A stretch of DNA of 64,000 bases from Globodera rostochiensis (Eukaryota > Nematoda > Chromadorea > Rhabditida > Heteroderidae), in NCBI GenBank assembly GCA_018350325.1, contig JAEVLN010000027.1, positions 744,001 to 808,000 of the forward strand. The letters run 5' to 3'. A program made the translations under genes and the position numbers. Each line of letters starts with the position of its first letter. The first letter of the stretch is position 1. This document shows positions 1-11,500 of this stretch, one piece after another. Under the pieces are notes generated by a model. It saw nothing but the letters and a program-made list of their open reading frames with translations, made no database searches and was not told the DNA's origin.

Positions 1-1586
1 TTATAAAAGTGTTGATAAACTGACAAAAAGGGTGCCAAAATGTGTACTGTTTCTGATTGTTTCCAAGCTACCGGGGTAATCAGAGCTACCTTAAGGACTT
101 ATATTGGTCTTCTTAGGCCCGAAAGAACCGTATCCTGTAACTGGAAACTTTAAAGTGACTGAACTGACTTGGACAGTTTAACGATGTTCACTTCGAAGTA
201 AAAGATTCCGGAAGAATGGCGGGGAATCATCATTTCGGCACGGACAGACGCCGGACAAAGATCTGCGTATTTGGGAGAAGAATATTTAAATTAATTAAAC
301 ATTTTATGTAAATTTACGTTTTTCATGTCGCTGGACAGTCGCACCGTCCGGTTGAACAACAAAAAGCTTCGTATGGCAATCGTTGACATTCCATCGATTT
401 TTTGGCTGTATCAGAAATAACTAAAATCGAAAAAATTGGCAAAATTAGCTTTACTAAACTCAAGCACCATTTTTTTGGTGCCTAAAGATCAAACACAAAA
501 ACATTTCTCGGACATTTTAAAGTTTCATGAACTGTCTCGATTATGAATTTTGTATGAAAATTTGGCAAAAAGCTGCAGAATTTCCGCATTTTCCATTCGA
601 AGATGGGAGGAAATAAATTTAGTCGTTCAACCGGGCGCCAGAGACATTTGAACTGCAATAACTTTTCTTGAAACCCCTCCAAAAACCAGGACTTTTGGGT
701 GTCAAAATCCCGTGATCAGAAAAGTCATAATTTCGAGTCAAATCACTTAATTTTTTTTTCTTTACTCATCCAATAAAATTACATTAAACATTGCATTTTT
801 AAAATTTTACACATAGCCCTTCTCACAATCGTGATCGCCCAGTTGACCCCAATCGCCGTTGGGGGGGTGGGGGAATTTGCCGACTTCGGATTTTCGGACT
901 TTTTTTGGCATCCGGTTACATCCCTGTCACGCACCTCATCAATTGCTCGTTGCGCAACTTTGTACCAAACAACAGAATGAGAATCCTTGGCCATTTTCGT
1001 GGCCGTTCCGTTGTCGTCGCCCATCGCCTCACGACCAGCGGCGGCGACCTTCTCATCGCGAGCATTTTCGGCTTAAAACCGGCCAAAAGTTAACATTTTG
1101 TAAATTTAAACTAGAGACTTGAGGACCGATCGAGAATTTCGTAAAATCTCGAAAATTAAACAATCGAGATCACTACAAAAAAAAAAGAAGAAAAATCTTA
1201 GTAAAATTCATCGATCAAGAATCTCGAAAAAATCTCGTCGAAATTTAACAAGATTTCGATCTAAAATCCGATCTCAAATTAAACACTACACACAAAGTAC
1301 TACATATGTATGATACACGTTTAGAATAAATCCCGTGTTCGCAAATCTTTCAATCAAAGTTTTCGACTCAATCAATCCCGTCCAGAGTCATCTAATAAAA
1401 ATAGGCAAAACTCAACGGATTTTCCCGATTTTGCTTGAGCGGATCGCTGGATTTTAATTGTTGGGGATTTCGACCAAACCATCCCAAAATATTTTTTTCA
1501 CCAACGAAATTTGTTTGTTTAAGCTCTCTTGATCCGATCGACCTAATCGATCTTTTAACAATTTTTCTGTTGAGCGTCGTCCCCAC

Positions 1587-2670
1587 CATTTTCGGTCTGT
1601 TCGCCGTCGACGACTTCAAAACAGGCGGACGACGAAGTTGTTGTGGACGATGAATTGTTGCGTTGCTGCTGATGCGCAGGTTGGTCAACAACAACTTCAT
1701 CGTTCATCGAATGCAAATGCTTGGCCATTTTTGTGGACATTTCGTTGTCGTCGTCGTTCAGCATCGCCTCCTTCTTCTCATTGCTAATTTTTTCTGCTGA
1801 AACTTTTGAAAAAATCCATTTGCTTGCAGCGCGTAAATTTTATTTAATTATTCCTCAATTATTTGCTATTTTGATAGGTAATTGGGAACAAAAACAGTCA
1901 TAAAAAATGTTTGTTTTCAAAGTCGACAAAAAAATCTTTCTAGGGGTTTTTTTTAAAGTTTTAGTCTGGCAATATTTATTTACTCAATATTTTATAGAAC
2001 TGATCCGGGGGTTTTTCGGGGACGGAACCCAACTCGTTCCCGGCCAACTCGTTCACCCCCAACTCGTTCACTTTTTTAAGTGTTTTTTCATTATAACTTT
2101 TTTCAAAGTCGACCAAATAAAACATTTTTGATATCATTCGAAAGCTTACAACTAGTAGAAGCTTTCGAAAGCAAAAGATAAGCGATTGGCCAAATTTCAA
2201 AAAGGTTATGGCCAAAACACGTTTTTTTGGCCACAATTGGACATAACTTTTTTGAGAATTGTCCAAAAGCTTAGCTTTTGCCTTTGTAAGCTTCTACTCA
2301 TTGCATGCTTTCGAATGATATCAAAAATGCTTGATTTGGTCGACTTTGAAAAAAGTTATAACGAAAAAACACTTAAAAAAGTGAACGAGTTGGGGGTGAA
2401 CGAGTTGGCCGGGAACGAGTTGGGTTTTTACCGTTTTTCGGGCACTCCAGGATTTTTTTTTGAATTGGGATCACCGGCAAATTTGTTAAATTCAAAATCC
2501 AATGTCCGGCATTTCTCTCTACCATTTTCGGAATGGCCGTCGTCAAAGAGCTCAAAACTGCTGTTGTCGGACGAAGTTGTGGACGACGAATTGTTGTGCT
2601 GCTGGCGACTTTGGTTGGACAAATAATGCTTCTGAAGCAACTGCAAATCCTCTAATTGGACAGAACCCAT
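1587..2670 (-). CDS. two related exon-like segments of an unknown gene
   Basis: I do not recognise a family. Segment A (2670-2523) starts with ATG and encodes a Gln/Asn/Ser/Thr-rich peptide ending in S-E-N-G at a GT donor. Segment B (1783-1587) encodes a similar peptide, with NNSSSTT and T-E-N-G before a GT donor at the same place. A third, weaker relative lies near 1024-960 (T-K-M-A-K followed by S-H-S, as in B). The shared sequence and the shared donor position point to exon duplication or related gene copies. A 397-bp foldback element lies between A and B. Low complexity makes chance similarity possible, and no full gene model could be built. Confidence 0.25.
2028..2424. repeat. foldback element, copy 1
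   Basis: This is a long inverted repeat. The left end has three spaced copies of CCAACTCGTTC and the right end has the reverse complement, GAACGAGTTGG, also repeated. The inner arms share ATGATATCAAAAATG-type sequence, and the centre carries TTATGGCC / GGCCATAA-like boxes. The same design recurs at 5944-6596 and 51227-51600, with partial copies near 3727-3800, 46450-46573 and 48745-48850. There is no ORF, so it is non-autonomous. The class is unknown. Confidence 0.7.
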
Positions 2671-2790
2671 GAATTATGTCGTCGTTCGTGTTTTATGGAA
2701 TTTTAAATGCCTTCTTAAATGATGAAGTAATTAGGTAATTAAAAATACATAGCATTCCATTCATTGATAGCACAAATAACACGTTCAAAC

Positions 2791-2863
2791 TAGAGTTGGG
2801 ACTTGTGTACCGATCGAGAATCTCGAATCAAACGATCGAGAATCTCGATCGGTCCGATCTCTA
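2791..2863. mobile_element. 73-bp hAT-type MITE with 8-bp TSD
   Basis: The element begins TAGAGTTGGGAC and ends GATCTCTA. It is flanked on both sides by a perfect 8-bp direct repeat GTTCAAAC (2783-2790 and 2864-2871). The interior is made of CGATCGAGAATCTCG palindromes. An 8-bp target duplication with TAG..CTA ends is typical of hAT transposons. The same ends recur at 40003-40187 and in fragments near 1112, 50382 and 58865. Confidence 0.8.
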
Positions 2864-4140
2864 GTTCAAACGGTAACTCGCTGGCAAGTGGCAAAATGTC
2901 GCAAAGCTAAGCAATTAGGTTCAGAGCGGGTGGGCAACGACAAAATTTCAAAAACATGTTACACATACTCATTTTTAAGGACATTCTTGCAAAATAAGGA
3001 CTTTTAAATTTGTAAGAACAAAGATAATGTATGTGGTTTTCAAGGATTGTCCTTGCCATTAAAGACATTTCCCTTCATCCCTTCAATTTTTACTCTTACA
3101 TACTTTGGAGAAATTTTTAATTATTTCAAAATAAAATTAAATAAAACTTAAAAAAAAATTTTTAGTTTTTACAAAAACTTTAACGAATTTTAAAAACTAA
3201 AACTTCGCTATGAACATAAATTAATTAAAAAAAAATTAAAGATTAATTAATTTAATTTTACCATTAATTTTATCAAAAATAAATCGTTAACCCTGCCTCG
3301 TAGCAGGGTTAAGAATCCTTAAGAAAAAATAAACCCGGGTTAGATGAGTAAAGCAAATGCAAATAAACCCGTGTTAAGTTTCGTTAACCCGGGTTAAGAA
3401 CCCCAAGACGAGCAAGCCCCAGCTGGGGTTAAATCCTAAAATTAGTATCCTTCCCTATACATTTTATATACTACAAATGAGCGCGTTCGTTTTGTACAAA
3501 ATTTGAATGTTTATCGATCGATTAACATTCCCTTCTCATTCAGAACACAAATGGATAGGGAGCAAGAACGAGGGTTTTTAGCCGAACCTTCCCCGCCCGA
3601 AGTTTCGCATATTTTTCCGTTTTTCCGAAAAGGTCACTTTAACGGAAAACGGTCCCAAAACAACGGAAAATTAAATTCTGCCCATCCCTGCTGATAGGCG
3701 GGGAGGGGGGGGGGATTGGGGGGTCGGTCCCACCCAACTCATTCATTACCAAAGTTTGAAGTTGTATAACTTTTCTCAAATTAAACAAAATGAAACAATA
3801 CATATTGGTAATTAGAAAGCATTTAATAAGTTTAATCAATATGTAAGCATAAACTAACAAATAAATGTTTGGGCAACTATCAAGCAGTTATTGAACTCCA
3901 ATGGGTTGGCCCCGGGGATTGGAAATGGCGTCACTTTTATTTGTAGGGGTCAAACCAAAGCATTCATTGGACGAAGAAGAGAGTCAGTGTGATATGTATT
4001 GAGTGAGTGACTGGGGCAAGTGGGGTTAAGGAATTTCGGCGCTGCCATTTCGGCGCCAGCGCATGGACGGCAAAAAAGAAAAAAAAGCGAAAAAATTCAT
4101 TTGTCAAATCATAATGCCAAAATCATTTAAACAAATAGTC

Positions 4141-4884
4141 GGGTTACCCTATCAGTTCGTAACTGTTCCGCTTCCGATCCGAGTGTCGAATAGTGCAAAT
4201 ACTATCCGAGTGTCGAACAGAACAAAAAATGTCCGAGTGTCGAAAATCCCAGTGTCGAAAAGTCTAAGTGTCGAATAGAACAAATACCGACCGAGTGTCG
4301 AATTCTTTTTTTTTTCACTGCAAAAAGTAAAATCGGATTAATTTTCATACTTTTTATTTATGTATGTACATACATACTGTTGTTTTTCTATTTATTTTGA
4401 CAACCGGTGTAGAGACAACAGCGAGTGGAGTTTGAGATCGGAAACCCACTACAAAGTGCGAGGTACCCTGGTATGAATAGGTTGGTGAGGTCTAATAAAT
4501 TTAGTGTTATGTTTTTTAATTAGGATTCCAATTTTGTTCAAAAGAAGACGGGAGATCGAGTATATTGGCGGTGTGAGTCATTAGGGAAATAAGCATCTTT
4601 AGGGGTGCATTTCTCGGGTAACGGTATGGAATTGGGGTCCCGACGGAAAATTTAAAAAAAAATTTGGATGTTTAAAATTGTAATAGAGTTAAAATATGCG
4701 TAGACACGAATCCGAGCTCGGGTTTTGCGAATGTCGAACCCCGAACTCGTTTCGGATTCGTTTTGGCATTGGGACCTTCCCTGGTTTATTCGACACTCGG
4801 ACCGGTAGCCAACTGTTCGTTTCGTTACTGATCGGTGATCAGTGAGATCAAAAAGTCGAAAAATAGTACTTTATAGGGTAACCC
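4141..4884. mobile_element. TIR element with internal CCGAGTGTCGAA repeats
   Basis: A 12-bp terminal inverted repeat is visible: GGGTTACCCTAT at 4141-4152 and its complement at 4873-4884. Inside the left end are at least five spaced copies of (C)CGAGTGTCGAA between about 4178 and 4301. The right part has the reverse complement TTCGACACTCGG near 4796. No target duplication could be read and there is no transposase, so the class is unassigned. Confidence 0.5.
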
Positions 4885-5078
4885 CAAACCCGAACAATTT
4901 TTCGAAAATATAAAAATTTTCAAAAAAAATCAATTTCGCCTCAAAATCTTCAGAAAGCAAAAAATTACAACAAAAAGGCAAGTAGAGATCGCATTCATGC
5001 TTTTTGAAGATTTTGAGGCGGAATTGATTTTTTGATTTTGATTTTCGAAAAATTGTTCGAATTCGGGTTCGGGGTTCT
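4883..5078. repeat. short foldback repeat
   Basis: The arms start AACCCGAACAATTTTTCGAA and continue through CGCCTCAAAATCTTCA. They reappear in reverse complement as TGAAGATTTTGAGGCG and TTCGAAAAATTGTTCG, ending in GGGTTCGGGG. Related half-copies occur near 6100, 10260 and 62440-62490. It directly abuts the previous element. Confidence 0.6.
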
Positions 5079-5943
5079 AAATCGGATTGAAATGCTAAAA
5101 ATGCACCCCTAAAAAAAGACTTTTTTCTTGGACCAAAACCCCAAGATCGACATTTTCCCTATAAAAGTTTTAAAAACGTGTGAAAAATATTATTTTTATA
5201 ATTTTAAGAAGAAAATTAATAAAGACTGATTTTTAACGCAAAAATTGACTGGATTTAGTCAGTTTTAGCACCTTTTTTTGTCCCTATTTTGCCACTTTTT
5301 GGGGGTTTTAGTCGGTTTTTAGACAAACACCCATATTAAGCACAAAAAATTAATAATTAATAAACGTAAAATGCTTTTGTTTCGTTCAAATGTTTGTGTG
5401 CGCCTTTTGATTAAATTTATAAAAACTAAATTAAAATTAAATATTATACACAACCTTTTTTATCATTATTATATAATTAAGCCGTTAAATCAATTCCAAA
5501 CTCAGAATTAGTCGGAAATTTTAAACTTTATTGAACTGAGCACAGATCTAGCCCATTTTGGATGGCCTAAACGATCTAAATGGGAAAAGTCGAACGATTT
5601 AAACAATAATGAAAACACCAAAACATTTAACGATTAGATCAAAGACAAAACCCCTAGCAATATCTTTTTAACAACTTAAAAAAATTTTTTGAACGGTTAT
5701 TTGGTGATTAATTGTTCTTCAAATTCGGATTAGTGGTTCGAGAACGCAAAAACGGAGCTCGGGTTTGTGTTCTACGGACGAGTCTTGTACGATTGTTTGA
5801 GATTTGTAGTCTTTTTATTCCAAGTGAATGAATCGGGGTAAGGTGAACGAACGTTCAATAATTTTGAAAAATTCCGGATCAGGATTTGGAAATGATCCGG
5901 GATTTACATGTTTTAAAAATGCTGATTTTCTGGGGTAAAATAT

Positions 5944-6596
5944 CGACTCGTTCCCCACCAACTCGTCCGCTTTTCAAATTTTTTTTTTGTTATCACTTCT
6001 CTCAAATCTAACCAAATCAAACGGTGTCTGTACGTTTTACCACCTCAGCAAAAATGCTACTTTTTGCCTCCTCAGCAAAAATGAACCCATCAAAAACTTA
6101 AATTTCGAACCCCGCACCCGAATTCGAAGGTTTTTCGATTCCAAAGTTTTTTCGGAATTTTTTGACCTCAAAAACATTCAACACATGCTCAAAATCATTC
6201 AAAAAACGTAACATTGCCAAAACGTAACGGAGGCAAAACGTAAGGTGGCAAAACATAACATTTTTGCAGGGGTGGCAAAATAACCAAATCAAACATTATC
6301 GATATCATTCGCATGCATGCAATCAATGAATGGATAAAAGACTCCAAAAGCTAAGCTATTAGACAATTCTTAAAAAAGTTATGGCCAGACGCTTTTATGT
6401 GGCCAAATTGGCCATACCTTTTTTAAGATTTGTCTAATAGCTTAGCTTTGCATTTGAAAACTTCTACCCATTATATGTATGCTGTCGAATGATATAGAAA
6501 ATGTTTGATTTGGTTAGATTTGAAAGAAGTTTGCAACCAAAAAACTTTCGAAAAGAGGAACCAACTGATGGTGAACGAGTTGGTGGGGAACGAGTC
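5944..6596. repeat. foldback element, copy 2, with nested insertion
   Basis: The arrangement matches copy 1: CCAACTCGT boxes on the left, GAACGAGTTGG boxes on the right, and TTATGGCC-type boxes near the centre. The left arm is interrupted by a separate insertion at 6023-6280, flanked by a 14-bp direct repeat. Confidence 0.65.
6023..6280. mobile_element. insertion nested in foldback element
   Basis: The 14-bp sequence TAACCAAATCAAAC occurs at 6009-6022 and again at 6281-6294, so the roughly 258 bp in between look inserted, with the repeat as target duplication. Inside are imperfect inverted ends: CCACCTCAGCAAAAATG near the left and CATTTTTGCAGGGGTGG near the right. There is no coding capacity. 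The class is unknown. Confidence 0.55.
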
Positions 6597-7363
6597 AATT
6601 GGTCGTCCATTTTCAGGGTATCTTGATCCTGGGGGCATCGACCAAAATACCAGGATTCCATAACAGGAGTCCTGGAAAATCCTGTCCAATGCTAAATCTA
6701 TGCATTTGTTGCCGAAATGGCAGCGCTGAAATGTCGTCCCCCCCCCTCTCCCCTCATTCCCCGTTTTGAAGGTGTACTTACTGTTTTCTCACTCATTGCT
6801 GCTTGCTCCACCTCCTCTTCTCCTCCTCCTCCCTCCTCTTGCTGCTGATAATGGGAACCAAATTTTTTTAAATCGGGTCCAAGGACCACACCAACAACTC
6901 TATCCGCAGAGGTCGTCCATCAATGTGTTCAGTCATATCAATGGGAAGAATTTTTGATTGGTACGTACAACACAACACATACACATACATAGTTTTATGT
7001 AGATAAGTTACCCAAAACAAAATATTTTTACCTCATACATATTCTTTTCTCCTCCCATTCATTACGTTCGCTTACAGTTTTTGTCATGTTTAGCATAAAA
7101 TCTTTTTTTTTTGTGACCCGGTTCCAATTTTTTTACGAATTTGGGGAGGGGGGTGGGCAAAAACCGCCAAAACTAGAAGATCCAAGTTCGAATGTTCGGT
7201 TTTAGTCTCCAAAAACGTTAGAGACCCGGGACCGAAGTTACCCCCCCCCCCCCCCCGACAACGAATGGGGAAGCTGAATCGAGACATTTTGCAGAATTTT
7301 GTGGCCCCGATAAAAATGATCAAACGCCCGGAATGAATTTGGGCTAACCACTCGTCGGCGTGC

Positions 7364-7714
7364 CCAGTGTTTTCGACAGTGGTTAGTTTCGACAGTGAGT
7401 GATTTCGACAGTGAATTCCAAATAAATGTTTTGAACTTGTTAGACATTTCGAATTTTCAACTTCTAAATACTTTTTAGACCTGTACCTTATCCGTTTTGC
7501 TAAAAAAATGCAGTTTTAGGCTTGCCTCGAAAATTACAGACTTTTTGAATTGTTCGAATTTTTTACTTTTTCAGGTATTTTACATCAGTACGTGGGTCGA
7601 AATGCGCTAAAAATAAGGATTTTAAACTTTTTGGAATTTACAGAATTTTCGACAGTGGCACTGTCGTAGTCCACTGTCGAAATCACTTACTGTCGAAACC
7701 AACCACTGTCGAAA
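7364..7714. repeat. inverted-repeat element with CGACAGTG boxes
   Basis: The left end carries three spaced TTTCGACAGTG boxes. The right end carries the reverse complements (CACTGTCGAAA) in mirrored spacing. ACTCGTCGG is found at 7350-7358 and 7715-7723 and may be a 9-bp target duplication, although the left copy sits a few bases outside the inverted repeat. No ORF. Confidence 0.55.
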
Positions 7715-8506
7715 ACTCGTCGGGCCGGAGAAAAAATTTTCATATTTTTTTCTGTCGGATTGCAATTTTGTAATAAATTGTCGTCAATATTTTTCTCTTA
7801 AATATGTCAATAATAGGTACCCACTTGCTGGTAATGTGAATGTGAAACGGAGGTTTTTAATTACGGTGAATGAATCTAATCGAATTAAAAAAAGACGCCC
7901 ACGCCCCTCTTTTCACTATCCCATCAAAGCACCTTAAATTATGTATGTGTGATTTGTGCTTGGTTATCAGTATTTTTTTTTATTTTAAAAAAATTTCACC
8001 ATCCAAGCCACTAGAATTTGTAATTTTCTCTCAATTCCGACGGTTAAAAAAGAACACCTCCCCAATTTTTGGAAAAAAATCCATTTAACAAATCACCGAT
8101 CAGATCAAGGCTTCTACGGCCATGAAAATGTTTTTAATAATTTAATTCGTTTTTCATATAATTAATTCAATGGCTTGAACGGATTTCCTGCCACTTCGTT
8201 GACATTATACATAACGATCGGTGCTCAACATTTTACCGGTAATAAGTTATACATATTAAAAATTTCGATTTTTTAGAGTTCACAAAAACTCGCTAATTTA
8301 TTTTCTCATATCCGAAAGGAACAAAGAGAGAGGCATCCTTTATTTAAGGCACAGCCGTCTTGTTTTTATTACTACTTTAATGGACTTTTTTAGAATTGTT
8401 TTTCTATTTTTTTAGAATCCGCTCTTGTGCCATTGTCACAATAATTTTTTTCAAAAAATTCCATCACTTTTTAGGCTCAAAAACACTTTAACCGTCGTCG
8501 TAGACA

Positions 8507-11500
8507 ATGTCCTTGCTGCTTTTGGCCACGGCGGAGCATCTGCTGGTCCTTTCCGCCTTCTTCTTCCCGCCCGCACTGATTATTGTACTGCTCGTCGTCA
8601 TTTTGGCCACTTTTGGCAAATCGTTGGGCCTCCGGGAGCGCTACATTAGCATGCTGATCAGAATTTTCGAGGTTTTTTTACGAAATGCGAAAATTTATGC
8701 CCAAAATTTTTTTGTTGCGTTATTTGTCCGAATTTTTAAGGGTTTTAAAAAAATTTTGTGCCCAAATTTCTAAGCGTTTTGTTCAAAAATTTCGGTTTTT
8801 CATCTTCAAATTTTTTCCAAAAAAAAATTTCTTCCAAATTTTTGCAAAAATTGTGCAGTGGGGCGCCGGCGAGATCCAGAACAGGCGCAAGAAGAGCGGT
8901 GTGGTCACCGGCTCTTCCATCTTCGAGCTGGGCGATTGCTATGCCACCTCCGACGAGGAGTTGGAGGAGGAGTGCGGCGGCAGTGCCGCAGAGTTCGGCG
9001 AGTTCAGCGGCGGTGGTGGCGGCGCTGGCGGCGGCAGCAGTGACAGCGGACGCAGCGGTGCCGGCGGCCATTACTGTTCCATGGACTTGGCATCCATGCA
9101 GGTGCCCAACAAACAAACAAAAACAATTCGGACGAAAATCCAAAAATTTGGACGAGTGAAATTTTTTTATGGAATGGAAAAGAAAATAGTAGGTATAATT
9201 TGGAGTTGATGAAATAAAATATTCGAAATTTGGGCACGAAATTTAGGAAAAAGAACTTAAAAATCTTTTAGAAATAACAAAATTGAATAGAAATATTTTT
9301 TAGAATTTATCGGTGAAATTTTCTTCAGAGTCCAACGGATTCCGGATTGGCACCAAGCCCACTGGCACGCTCAATGAACTCAATGCCGAGCCTGCGCAAG
9401 GCGTCCTCGGCACACCACGGCAGCTTAACAAGTGAGGGGGGGGGGAAGAATATCCAAAGATTTTTCTCAATTTGAAATTAAAAAATTAATTAGGGTTCTG
9501 TTAAAAACCCAAATTCAAACTCTATGAAATTCGAGGTTTTCCTATTTATATAACGAATTCTGGTTCTGTTTTTTCTTTATTTGGGTTTTTTTTTTTTTAA
9601 TTTTGTGTCCTGAAATAAATGATATTTTGTCAAAAGTTGTTGTAAATTCGGAAAAAAATTTGGTCACAAAATTTTAATTTGTTTTTTTTTGTCAGGCCTT
9701 TGCTCAACATCCAGCGCACGGTCGGCGAGGGCTCGGCACGGCTCAGGCCAAAGTTTGTGCATTAGAATTTAAAAACAAAATGTTTTTTTTTGGTATTTTA
9801 AGGCATCATCATCCGCGAGACGTCCATCCACCATTTGGACGACGAGGAGTACCAATTTCAGACGTTGGTCAACTCGCGCGGATGGCAAGGCATACGCGAC
9901 TCAATGTACTTCATAAAGGTGCGCGCGACTGCCATTTTTGTTTCACAAAATTTTTTTTTAAAATTTGGCGGTTTTTTTCTATTTGTTAAAAATTGGGATA
10001 GCAAATTGGAAAAAAATTGTTGTTTTTTTAACATTGAAATTTCGCTGGTTAGTGTTTGAAAATTTATCGAAATTTGCTTTTCTAACAATTTTTATGAAGA
10101 GTTAATCTTTTTTTTTAATAATACAATAATGTGAAAATTTGGGCAATCCTTAAGAATGGGGATCCCTAATTTTTTTTTTTTAAATAAAAACATTTTATCA
10201 GTCGTTAGAAAATAGTTTTTAGGGCTGTTCTGGGTCGTAGAATCCGAATCTGACCTCCATTTCGCCCGATTTCGAATCCCGGACCCGAATTCGAATTTTG
10301 CAAAAAAATCGATTTTTTAAATTTTACAAAAAAACATTTAAAAGGTCGTTCCGGGGTTTTCTGATGCGTAGAATTCGAATCTGATATATAAAAAGCCAAA
10401 TTAATTTGTTTGATTGTTTGTTTTTGCAAAAAAATAGATTTTTTTGAAAATAAGGTCTGTTACTAAAATCAAATAATTGATTAAAATCTTAGATAAAATC
10501 AAAGATTTGACAAAATCTAATGTCAGATTCGTGATCAGCACCCCCGAAACCCCCCGGATACAAATTTTTAGCTCAAATAACAAAGTATGAAGTAGGGATC
10601 CCCATTCTTTAGGATTGCCAAAATGGGCATAAATTTTTGCATTTTTTGTAATAAAAAAATTTGTTTAAAATTTTCTCGTTTTAAGGCGGGCGTGGAGGCG
10701 ATTATTGAGGACGATGTGACCAGTCGGTTTAAGGTAAACGATAAACAAAAATCAAAATTTTATTTATTTTTAATTAGGCGGAGCAATTGGCTTCGTGGAA
10801 CATGTTGACACGGACCAGTGTGAGCTTCTACCACTTTCTCAGGTTGGACAAAAATTTGCAAAAAAAGGGGGGAGGGAATTTAAAATTTTTTTAAAATTTT
10901 AAACAAAAAAAAAATTTGAGATTGGAATTTTGAAAAGTCAAAGGTCCCCCCCCCCCCCCCGGGTACCCGAATATCAGACCCGGTCCTAGGTCAAAAACCT
11001 CCGTCGTTCGGTTTTTAACTCACCTCTAAAATATTCTGACCCGATCCGGGCCTGTCCGATCTTTACAAAAAATCAAAAGCATAGAATAATGCAAATTTTT
11101 TTAAAAGAATTAATTTAAATTTTTTACAGCATTACACAAATTGGAATTTTTTGTCGTTTCAGTTGGAAATTGACCATTTTATGGGGTGTTGGCTTCATGT
11201 TCCGCTACATGTTCATGCTGCCGATGCGCCTGGTGGTGTTCAGCGTGTCGTTGATCACTGTTGTGTTGGGCACCGCCGTTGTCGGACTGTGCCCCAACGG
11301 GCGACTGAAGCGATGGCTTAACGAAAAGCTGATGCTGGTTGGCGTTTTTTGTTTTGTGTGGCCATAAACATCTTCAAATTGTTGGAATGACAAGAGTATG
11401 GAGGATTGTGGGAAAGTCGGGAAATATCCCCCCAAGAATGGTCGGGGTTGGCTTCTCGGGATATCGATAAATCCCGGACAATTGCAAACAAACAAAAAAT

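Larger units (their letters stand above)
1..8506. other. repeat-rich intergenic region
   Basis: No convincing gene was found upstream of the acyltransferase. The stretch is AT-rich and holds several separately listed inverted-repeat elements, a 73-bp MITE, G/C homopolymer runs (for example 7242-7256) and fragments of dispersed repeats. Between about 2.9 and 3.5 kb and between 5.1 and 5.9 kb I see only AT-rich sequence. ORFs here are short and have no family signature. One pair of related exon-like segments on the minus strand is listed separately. Confidence 0.6.

Noticed and set aside
3740..3775. Spliced-leader RNA (ATTACCAAAGTTTGAAG resembles nematode SL1)
   Set aside because: The SL1 sequence is not matched, no donor or Sm site follows, and the segment is part of a foldback fragment.
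8685..9209. Single-exon 174-codon plus ORF
   Set aside because: It fuses intron 1 and exon 2 of the acyltransferase. Only the exon 2 part fits the family and the phase.
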